This document shows positions 33,151-39,703 of a stretch of DNA of 64,000 nucleotides, piece by piece. Below the pieces are notes generated by a model. The model had not been told where the DNA came from. It ran no database searches and saw only the letters and a list, made by a program, of their open reading frames with translations. Made by a program: the position numbers and the translations under genes. Positions within the stretch are counted from its first letter, which is position 1. Each line of letters opens with the position of its first letter. The stretch spans positions 186,001 to 250,000 of the forward strand of contig CAWHIK010000006.1 of the NCBI GenBank assembly GCA_963829485.1, written 5' to 3'. Source of the DNA: JBGPQJ01 sp963829485. GTDB taxonomy: Bacteria > Chloroflexota > Anaerolineae > Anaerolineales > Villigracilaceae.

Positions 33151-34825
33151 TTATTCTATAGTATCCCAGTCTTTTCGGGTTCGAGCAAAACCATTCAGCA
33201 CAAGCCCTAAACCCAGGAATGCCAATCCTAAATTAACCAGAGTCGCAGGTTGACTTCCGCTGCTGCCCAACTCCACGCCTGTCACCGGGATCAGGATCTC
33301 AGGGGTGACAATAGGAGGTGCAACAGTTTTTACTTTGACCGTGGGTGTTATCCTTGGGGACTGTGTCGGGGTTTTGTCTTTTGGTGGAATGCTGCAATCC
33401 TCGGGTTCAATATAGAATTGGAGGCTGCCCAGTCTGATTTGCATTGTCGCCGGTTTGAACTCAGTGGTAAATGTCCCTGCGCTCAGCGCTGCAATGTTAC
33501 CCATCCCACCCGGCTCAGAAGATATACTCCATGTCCAGAAGTAATCCACCGGGTATTGGTTATCATTATGGATGGTCCAAGTCAGTTTCTGCTCGGCATA
33601 TGGATTGCAAGCAACTTCCACTCGGGCGGGATCGTACATGCAAACATACTCTGTGTTGGGATCAAATACATGGGTACCGCCTGCTGTCGTCCAGGGTTCT
33701 TCACCGGTTAGGCTTGCATATTTACGCAGCGTATCGTTATTACCATTGAGCAATGGTACGTCGAACGATTTCGATTCCCCCGCATTGAAGTATCCCAAAT
33801 TGTATATTCCGGATTCGCCATAAACATCGTAACCGATAGAGTATCCAACCGCGCCTTTATTGACGACTTTCAACTCAAACAATCCTTTGATCGGGTTGTA
33901 ACAACTGCCGAACGATACAATCGGTTTGCAGGCTGCATCCTCCGCTGGAAGAGCAGGATTCCATTCGCATGGAGGCGGGTATACACAACTTCCATCGTCG
34001 ATTGTTGCTCTGGGATCATAATTAGTTGCGCTTGGATCCATGCAACCAGAGAATACACAACTACCGTTATCTTCCGTTGCATCAGGGTTGTAATTATCTG
34101 CTTCTTGATCCATGCAGCCAGGAATAGGCGTGTATTCACAACTTCCATCATCTACAGTTGCCTCAGGGTCATAGTTGGTTGCAATGGGGTCAGTGCATCC
34201 GTAAATCTGCGGGGAGCAAAAATAGTCGCCGGCATAGTCGCCAGGGTTGTGAAGATTTACCGTTGTCCCGTCGACATCCACACTGGCATTCGTCACGTTA
34301 TAGGATCCATCGGATTTGTAATCAAAGTAATGCCACACATTACCGGTATCCTTAGAAGGTGAAATGGTGCCATAAGTATATGTCAAAGTCCCCGGGGTTG
34401 TGCCATCTGGAACATTTAAAAGAACAAAGTGAATTTCCACCGAACCTTCAACGCATTCTATGTGGGAAAGATTTAACTTAAGGTCGGGTTGAGGTGGAAT
34501 CGGCACACAGTCTCCCTTTTTATCGAATTGCATTCCATCCGGGAGAGACTCCTGGAATCCATCGATATTAGGGCAGACGTCCGAAGATGGAGGCAGGCTC
34601 GGCACGCAATCTCCCTTTTCGTCGAACAGCATTCCATCCGGGAGGGTCTCCTGTGTCCCGTCGATATTAGGGCAGACGTCCTTTATTAAATTCTTTACCA
34701 GCTATGGCTGATTGGGGCGGCATGGCACTTGCCAGAAGTGCTGCGATCAGGAATGCTATCCCGATGATATAGCTGGCGTTACCAAGACCGCGCATCCATT
34801 TGATTTGGTTCATACTTGTTTTCAT
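33151..34825 (-). CDS. Sortase-anchored surface protein 1, frameshifted
   Basis: The signal peptide starts at the ATG at 34825 (GGAGGG before it) and runs ASYIIGIAFLIAALLASAMPP; the frame then shifts. Dropping one T from 34682-34684 joins it to DVCPNIDG and the rest, giving 557 residues. The mature protein has two 27-residue DVCPNIDG repeats, three GCTDPIATNYDP-type units with DDGSC, a beta-rich middle, and a Thr/Pro linker. It ends in a sorting signal: ILIPVTG, a hydrophobic helix (LVNLGLAFLGLGLVLNGF) and ARTRKD. Sortase 32386 should cut in IPVTG. Two candidate riboswitches precede it. Confidence 0.85.
34501..34680 (-). repeat. Two 81-base tandem repeats in surface protein 1
   Basis: Units 34501-34581 and 34600-34680 encode DVCPNIDGFQESLPDGMQF... 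and DVCPNIDGTQETLPDGMLF..., 27 codons each with an 18-base spacer. The DNA is still strongly alike, so the copy number may vary between strains. Confidence 0.8.
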
Positions 34826-34870
34826 AGACCCTCCTCTAGAGCATGAATTTTGAAAATGATGCCTGCAACT

Positions 34871-34981
34871 AAAAAGCGAAACCGGCTATGACAAATACTG
34901 AGCCGGTTTCGCCATTTGCTATCTCCGTTTCATCCCAATAGGGAAGGCGACCAGAATTTTAATCGGAGGTCAAAGCATCTC
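34871..34981 (-). promoter_or_regulatory. Candidate riboswitch A (proximal) of surface protein 1
   Basis: Read on the minus strand: GAGATGC, TTTGACC, a stem CTCCG/CGGAG, then TGGTCGCCT inside it, then AGCAAATGGCGAAACCGG. The last block is the 5' arm of a terminator (GCGAAACCGGCT...AGCCGGTTTCGC) followed by TTTTT. The TCGCC inside can pair with GGCGA at the end, which would break the terminator. It lies 46 bases before the start of surface protein 1. It fits none of the riboswitch classes I know. Confidence 0.7.
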
Positions 34982-35062
34982 AATTGTTGGTATTCAATTT
35001 TTCTCCAAAACCTCTAATGGATTTCACCCAAATCGCTTCAGGTTGCTATAAAAACAATAAAT

Positions 35063-35170
35063 GGCAAAAACGACTCGTAAGGGTCGGTTTCGCCATTCGC
35101 TCACCAATCAACCGCCTTCCCCCAATAGGTAGGCGACCAAATTCAGATGATTGGATCGTTGCGCATCCAG
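35063..35170 (-). promoter_or_regulatory. Candidate riboswitch B (distal) of surface protein 1
   Basis: A second copy of the same element directly upstream of A. It has GGATGC, GATCC, the stem CCAATCA/TGATTGG, GAATTTGGTCGCCT inside, and AGCGAATGGCGAAACCG at the end. A weaker terminator follows (GGCGAAA.CGAC/GTCG.TTTTTGCC). The first 30 bases of the transcript from the promoter at 35203 lead straight into it. With copy A it fills the 450-base gap 34826-35275; the rest of the gap holds only the promoter. Confidence 0.7.
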
Positions 35171-35202
35171 TTTTCAAGAACTAATTACTTGTGACTAAAA
35201 TC

Positions 35203-35211
35203 ATTATAGCA
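35203..35211 (-). promoter_or_regulatory. Extended -10 promoter before riboswitch B
   Basis: TGCTATAAT on the minus strand is a perfect extended -10 box. The -35 is poor. Transcription should begin near 35196, about 26 bases before element B. Confidence 0.65.
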
Positions 35212-35275
35212 CTTCAGGATGGCAATAATCCTTAAAGAATAAGGCAAAAGGTCGAAATAGGGTAGTCCTTTTGTA

Positions 35276-35995
35276 CTAGTTTTCGGGGAGTGCAACGATA
35301 ACAACGCGGTGTGTATTGCTGTCTGCCGGCCAGCAGGTGATCAGGGTTAATCTCTCATCCTCGGTTGGCAGCAACCAGCGGGCGTTCTCAAGCCTTATTG
35401 AAAGGGACTTGAACCTTTCCGGCAGCAGCATGGAGATGGCGACGCGATACCTGAACACATGGTCGCCGGAATAGACTTCGATCAGGTCGCCTTCGTGCAG
35501 TTTGACGAGATCCTTGAAGACTTCACCATACACATTGTGATGACCGTTTAACACCGTGTTTCCAGGCTGTCCCAAATAAGCCGACGAATCATGCCAGCCT
35601 ACTTCAGGTTTATTTGGCGCAAGCCACTGGTAATAGGTCTGCCCTTGGTAATCGATCTTTTTAATTTTCGTCGGAATTATAGGCACATCCAATTCGATCG
35701 ATGGAATTACCAACTGTTCCGGGATCAGGTTTTCTAGTTGGTCACTTTCTTCATACATATGCTCCTCTTTACTGGCATTGCTGGATTTTGATCCCCCCAG
35801 CGACTGCAATACAGGAGCGGCTTCGACGAAATTCTTCGAATCGGTTGATATTTCAAAATAATTAACACTTTCTTGTTGAGGTTCTCCCCCGACTACGTCA
35901 AAAGGGGAAGGGGTCTGGTGAATTCCACTCAGGGAATTCACCAGACCCGAAGAAATTATCAGTACACCTGCAATCACCATCCAGTTCAGTTTCAT
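35276..35995 (-). CDS. Sortase A-like transpeptidase, partner of surface protein 2
   Basis: The 239-residue paralog of the sortase at 32386 has an N-terminal anchor (WMVIAGVLIISSGLVNSL), a linker, and a sortase domain with NTVLNGHHN, TLITCWPADSN and THRVVIVALPEN carrying the His, Cys and Arg. It starts seven bases after the stop of surface protein 2, so the pair is one operon. Some 40 residues differ in the linker between the two sortases, the catalytic core is nearly the same. Separate enzymes may have different substrate preferences. Confidence 0.9.
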   Translation of the reverse strand: MKLNWMVIAGVLIISSGLVNSLSGIHQTPSPFDVVGGEPQQESVNYFEISTDSKNFVEAAPVLQSLGGSKSSNASKEEHMYEESDQLENLIPEQLVIPSIELDVPIIPTKIKKIDYQGQTYYQWLAPNKPEVGWHDSSAYLGQPGNTVLNGHHNVYGEVFKDLVKLHEGDLIEVYSGDHVFRYRVAISMLLPERFKSLSIRLENARWLLPTEDERLTLITCWPADSNTHRVVIVALPEN

Positions 35996-36001
35996 AACCG
36001 G

Positions 36002-37345
36002 TTAGATGATTTTTTCGCTGCGATTGCGTGAAAAACCGTTCATCACCAATCCCAAACCGAGGAATAACAAACCGAGATTAAAGAGTGTCTGCTGGGTGGT
36101 GCTTCCGGTGCCAAGGTCAACTCCAGTGACGGGGATCAAAATATCCGGCGTTGAACTTACTGGTGGAATGAGGGTCTTCACTACTTCTGTAGGATTGGCT
36201 CTCGGGGTCCGGGTGGTTGACGGCGTCGTTGGTGTTGGCGAAGGATCAGCCTCATCGCAGCCGGTTAAAAGTGAACCGCTAGCCATTAAAATACCACCTG
36301 AGTATAAGGTAACCACGCCTGATATATTTCCCGTTTCATAAGAAACGGATCCGAACGGCGGAACCACACCGGTTCCTGATGGACCGCTGCTGCCGTTGAT
36401 GTTCCATTCATAGGACGATCTAAAGTCATTTAGGCTTACCACCGTGAATCCGGTACAGAAGAAAACCAAATTGAACGGATCTTCAATCGTGGGTGTAACG
36501 GTGGGGGTTCTGGTGGGTGTGAAGGTCGGCGTGGATGTAGGTGCTGCACAACGAGCCAAATCCGATTCGGTTTCGATGACAAAATCGTTTTCATGACCGG
36601 CTTGAGGCGTTCCACTTTCATAGAAATGCCCTCCTTGATCGTTGAAAACTGCATTGGTGTTGAGCGTCAGTACAAGATACTGGGACGAACCGTTCTGTCC
36701 CGCAACGTGACAAATAGTGACATTTTCTTCTTCAGGAGTATTGACAGGTGTCACAGTGCTTGTGGAAGTACTTGTTGGAGTATTTGTCGGTGTGTTGGTA
36801 GGCGTGTTGGTATTGGTTGGGGTAGATGTCTCAGTCGGTGTATTGGTAGGAGTGTTGGTGGGAGTCACCGGTGTATTAGTCGGTGTTTTTGTAGGTGTAT
36901 TGGTCACTGTGGATGTATTAACAGGGGTTTTCGTAGCCGGTGGGGGAGTCCACTTGTAATAAACTTCGACATGACTGATCTCTTTGCAGTCAGATCCACT
37001 ACCCACGCAATTCCAGGAGACAGATGTTTCACTTTGATTTACTTCATAGCACCCGGCTATTGCGCCGAAATCTTCTGTCCCGGCTTTAATAACAAAACTG
37101 GTGATAACGTAGCCGTCAGGCGCATCCCAGCTTCCGGATTGTCCAGTAAGGTTCTCACAATACTCGTTATCTCCATCATTATTTTCTGCAGCGCAATCAG
37201 AACCTCCACCATTCCCGTTGGCAAATGCTGGAGAAGCAGGCATTGCATTTACTACAAGAGATGCAAGGAGCATGGCGATTCCTAAGACGTAAGCTGAATT
37301 ACCAGCAGTTCGCAATGCTTTTGAACGGGTATTTATTTTCTTCAT
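36002..37345 (-). CDS. Sortase-anchored surface protein 2
   Basis: The 447-residue protein has a signal peptide (SAYVLGIAMLLASLVVNAMPA), an N-terminal domain with paired cysteines to about residue 130, a long linker of TNTPT/TPT repeats, a second domain (VTICHVAGQNGSSQYLVLTLN), more Thr/Pro linker, a third domain (FFCTGFTVVSLNDF), and a sorting signal: ILIPVTG, LFNLGLLFLGLGLVMNGF and SRNRSEK. The signal matches that of surface protein 1, so both should be wall-anchored by the adjacent sortases. AAGGAGA precedes the ATG. The linkers suggest a glycosylated stalk. Binding partners are unknown. Confidence 0.88.
   Translation of the reverse strand: MKKINTRSKALRTAGNSAYVLGIAMLLASLVVNAMPASPAFANGNGGGSDCAAENNDGDNEYCENLTGQSGSWDAPDGYVITSFVIKAGTEDFGAIAGCYEVNQSETSVSWNCVGSGSDCKEISHVEVYYKWTPPPATKTPVNTSTVTNTPTKTPTNTPVTPTNTPTNTPTETSTPTNTNTPTNTPTNTPTSTSTSTVTPVNTPEEENVTICHVAGQNGSSQYLVLTLNTNAVFNDQGGHFYESGTPQAGHENDFVIETESDLARCAAPTSTPTFTPTRTPTVTPTIEDPFNLVFFCTGFTVVSLNDFRSSYEWNINGSSGPSGTGVVPPFGSVSYETGNISGVVTLYSGGILMASGSLLTGCDEADPSPTPTTPSTTRTPRANPTEVVKTLIPPVSSTPDILIPVTGVDLGTGSTTQQTLFNLGLLFLGLGLVMNGFSRNRSEKII
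36741..36945 (-). repeat. TNTPT minisatellite in surface protein 2
   Basis: Short in-frame repeats (ACTCCTACCAACACACC-like on the minus strand) encode the TNTPT linker. The DNA is near-repetitive and prone to length change. It produces false open frames on the other strand. Confidence 0.75.
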
Positions 37346-37378
37346 GATGGTCTCCTTGTTTATGATAATAAATAGATT

Positions 37379-37489
37379 AAAAAAAGCGAAACCGTCTCAG
37401 TCCGCTTTGAGCCGGTTTCGCCACTTGCTCGCCGAGCCTTTACCCCTAGGGGAGGCGACCACTATTCAGGTCTCGGGTCATTGCATCTC
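37379..37489 (-). promoter_or_regulatory. Candidate riboswitch C (proximal) of surface protein 2
   Basis: Minus strand: GAGATGC, AATGACC, stem CCGAG/CTCGG with a one-base bulge, TGAATAGTGGTCGCCT, CCCC-TA-GGGG hairpin, then CGAGCAAGTGGCGAAACCGG, whose last part is the arm of a terminator (GCGAAACCG...CGGTTTCGC) with seven T. It ends 34 bases before surface protein 2. It has the same blocks as elements A, B and D. Confidence 0.72.
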
Positions 37490-37516
37490 GTATTCAATTA
37501 TTGACTGGGGATAAAT

Positions 37517-37629
37517 AAAAAAAACGAAACCAGCCACAAATTCATGAGTCGGTTTCGCCACTTGCTCGCTGCGTGCCTACCGTTTTTCAGGAGGCGACCA
37601 AATTCTGGCAACGCAGGTCAATGCATCTC
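37517..37629 (-). promoter_or_regulatory. Candidate riboswitch D (distal) of surface protein 2
   Basis: Minus strand: GAGATGC, ATTGACC, stem CTGCG/CGCAG continued by GCC/GGC with a bulge, GAATTTGGTCGCCT, then CGAGCAAGTGGCGAAACCG, and a terminator ending in eight T. It is the first of the two elements after the promoter at 37667. Elements C and D, the promoter and about 110 bases of unmarked sequence fill 37346-37807. Confidence 0.72.
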
Positions 37630-37666
37630 GGAGTCGAAGGTCGTCCTATTTGAACCTTCCGTATCT

Positions 37667-37695
37667 ATCTTATTGTATCGGTATTCTTTTGTCAA
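37667..37695 (-). promoter_or_regulatory. Promoter before riboswitch D
   Basis: TTGACA (37695-37690), a 17-base spacer and TAAGAT (37672-37667) on the minus strand. The predicted start near 37660 gives a leader of about 315 bases before surface protein 2. Confidence 0.75.
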
Positions 37696-37807
37696 CCTTT
37701 TATACCTTAATTATCCTATTAATTGAGCCAAAATTTAGCATTTTCTTATCCCCCGTTGGTACTAGGCAGGAAGGGCATTGGGAAATTTGGCTGGGAAATC
37801 TGTGGAA

Positions 37808-38068
37808 TTATTTATCCCGACCGGTAAGGTAAAACAAAATTCGAGTTCCAGAGATGATTACCAGAACGGCACCCAATACGCCGGCAAGCAGGACCAGAAG
37901 GAAGTTGGAGTCAGTTAATCGCTGTGCAACGGTGGTGGGGGATGCGAAATTGAACTTGCGACGGGTCGTTTGGATAAAACCAGGCGAGGGCTTGACCGGT
38001 TTCAGCGTCGATGCGAGCTGTAATTCCAAAGGTGAGAGATCGTTCTGGTTCTCAGAATTCAAGTTCAT
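37808..38068 (-). CDS. Small single-pass membrane protein, possible anti-sigma partner
   Basis: The 86-residue protein has a polar N-terminal part (SENQNDLSPLELQLASTLKPVKPSPGF) and one membrane helix near the C-terminus (SNFLLVLLAGVLGAVLVIIS), ending in a short charged tail. It is the third gene of a row with the ECF sigma factor and DegV, so it could hold the sigma factor at the membrane, although it lacks a recognisable zinc-finger anti-sigma motif (HxxxCxxC). I do not assign a function beyond that. Confidence 0.65.
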   Translation of the reverse strand: MNLNSENQNDLSPLELQLASTLKPVKPSPGFIQTTRRKFNFASPTTVAQRLTDSNFLLVLLAGVLGAVLVIISGTRILFYLTGRDK

Positions 38069-38082
38069 TTTTTAGATCCTGA

Positions 38083-38922
38083 TTAGTTTGTATAGGCGAC
38101 TATACCCACGGTGCCAGGTCCCAGGTTTGCAGCAACCGATATGGATAAGTCCGTCACGATGAGTTCATTTACCTTAAATGATTCTTTTACTTTGTTCAAT
38201 AGTAACTCTGCCAATGCCTTATCTTGAGCGTGAACGATGGCTATGTTCAATGGAGTGTCGCCGAATTTTTCCTGGACAATTTTAATTATCCGATCGAGAG
38301 ATGCTGAACGAGTTCGCACCTTTTCGGTCATTTGAAGCGTTCCCTGCTGCAGGGTGATGATGGGTTTGACGTTTAGCATTGACGCCAATGCTGCCTGAAG
38401 CGTTCCAACCCTGCCGCTCATGCGGGCATACTTAAGGGTATCGAGCGCAAGCGTAATACTGATTTTCTCCCGAATCGCCTCCAACCTTTTCACGATCTGG
38501 GAGATTGGCTCACCCGCTCGGTCCATAAGTCGGGCTTCCCGGCACATCATTCCGATTCCCGCAGATCCGCACGCGGAATCAAATGCGATGATATTGTATT
38601 GTCCTGCGAGGTCGCGAGCTGCGGCGAGCGCGGAATCATACGTGCCGGACAACTTGCTGGTGACGTGGACGGATAAAATGGTGTCGCCTTGTTGTGCGAT
38701 CGACTGGTAGAAATCTGTGAACTGATGGGGCGAAGGCTGGGATGTTTTCGGGATCGTTCGGGTTTCCTCGACCATCTTATAGAAACCATCATTATCCAGG
38801 TCGCGAAATTGAAGGTATGTTTTGTCCCCAAAATGAATGTTAATCGGGATGATATGGATCTCGAACTCCCTTTCCCATTCTTTGGGCATGTCCGCTGCGC
38901 CGTCAGTAACTATTCGTAACAT
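38083..38922 (-). CDS. DegV-family fatty-acid-binding protein
   Basis: The 279-residue protein begins LRIVTDGAADMPKEW and has SVHVTSKLSGTYDSA and IAFDSACGSAGIGMM, the blocks that build the lipid pocket of DegV proteins. These bind a fatty acid and, in FakB, present it to a kinase (FakA); no kinase gene is here. The gene starts almost at the stop of the sigma-factor gene and is followed by the small membrane protein. Length is normal for the family. Confidence 0.9.
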   Translation of the reverse strand: MLRIVTDGAADMPKEWEREFEIHIIPINIHFGDKTYLQFRDLDNDGFYKMVEETRTIPKTSQPSPHQFTDFYQSIAQQGDTILSVHVTSKLSGTYDSALAAARDLAGQYNIIAFDSACGSAGIGMMCREARLMDRAGEPISQIVKRLEAIREKISITLALDTLKYARMSGRVGTLQAALASMLNVKPIITLQQGTLQMTEKVRTRSASLDRIIKIVQEKFGDTPLNIAIVHAQDKALAELLLNKVKESFKVNELIVTDLSISVAANLGPGTVGIVAYTN

Positions 38923-38923
38923 T

Positions 38924-39490
38924 TCATTCTCCGGAAAAATTATCAGGGTCGACGATCTGATCGCGCAGGTGGAGAAGCGTCCGATGATAAAGACTTTTCA
39001 CTGCTCCTTCACTCCGCCGCATGATCGATCCGATCTCGGCATTTGATAGATGGTCAACAAATTTCAGGATCAGCAGCTGCTGTCGTTCAGGTGGGAGACT
39101 GCGTATCATACGTAAAAGTGCTTCCTGCTCCTGAGTCCTCACCAGCGTGGATTCCGGATGATCGCCTTTCGAAAGCAAAGGCGCTTCATTAAGAGGAATC
39201 TCCTGTCTCCGGCTTCGGTCCCTGTGCCAGTTCGCGACAAGATTGTGAGCGATGCGATACAGCCAGGCGGAAAAAGGAACTCCGCGATCCGTATAAGTTC
39301 CGATGTGGTGCAAGGCGCGCTGGAAGACACGCGCTGTCAGGTCCTCGGCATCGTTCACATTACCGGTTCGATAATAGATGTAGTTAAAGATACGGTCCAC
39401 ATACTTTTCGTACAGTATCCCAAAAGCTTCCAGGTCACCCTGGGACGCTTTGGAAAGGACCACATCGTCTTTGGTTTCGGCTTCCGGCAT
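38924..39490 (-). CDS. ECF-type RNA polymerase sigma factor
   Basis: The protein (188 residues from the ATG at 39490) has region 2 (LYEKYVDRIFNYIYYRTGNVNDAEDLTARVF, shown here only as a span) and region 4 (SLPPERQQLLILKFVDHLSNAEIGSIM), the two parts of ECF sigma factors. It directs polymerase to a set of stress or surface genes. I prefer the ATG at 39490, six bases after AGGA; another at 39496 and longer frames exist. With DegV and the small membrane protein it forms a three-gene operon, divergent from uvrA. Confidence 0.88.
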   Translation of the reverse strand: MPEAETKDDVVLSKASQGDLEAFGILYEKYVDRIFNYIYYRTGNVNDAEDLTARVFQRALHHIGTYTDRGVPFSAWLYRIAHNLVANWHRDRSRRQEIPLNEAPLLSKGDHPESTLVRTQEQEALLRMIRSLPPERQQLLILKFVDHLSNAEIGSIMRRSEGAVKSLYHRTLLHLRDQIVDPDNFSGE

Positions 39491-39648
39491 CGGCATTCCT
39501 ACCGGCAGGGCTTGTATAAGATAACCCCGCAGGATTTGTAAAGTTGCAGTTTGAGCAGTATAACATGATAGCAATGGTAGGATTTGAATCCCGCTTCCAT
39601 GGCTGATATAATCAATTTTTGGTCAAATAGAATAATTAAGCGATAACA

Positions 39649-39666
39649 GAACAATTGTGCTATAAT
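39649..39666 (+). promoter_or_regulatory. uvrA promoter with candidate LexA box
   Basis: TGCTATAAT (39658-39666) is a perfect extended -10. Overlapping it, GAAC-AATT-GTGC (39649-39660) matches seven of the eight fixed bases of the Gram-positive-type LexA box GAAC-N4-GTTC. LexA bound there would block the -10. Confidence 0.5.
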
Positions 39667-39703
39667 CGTTATTGAATTTACTCGGAACTCCATAGGTCAC
39701 CTT

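Noticed and set aside
36741..36945. Possible CRISPR array
   Set aside because: The repeats are short, in frame and without unique spacers; they encode a protein linker.
36717..36959. Open frame on the plus strand opposite the Thr/Pro linker
   Set aside because: It is the complement of the TNTPT repeat and shows only valine-rich low complexity.
34871..37629. Reading the leader elements as c-di-GMP-I, c-di-GMP-II or cobalamin riboswitches
   Set aside because: The conserved cores of those classes (for example the GGCAAACC and CGCAAAGCC parts of c-di-GMP-I) are not present on either strand.
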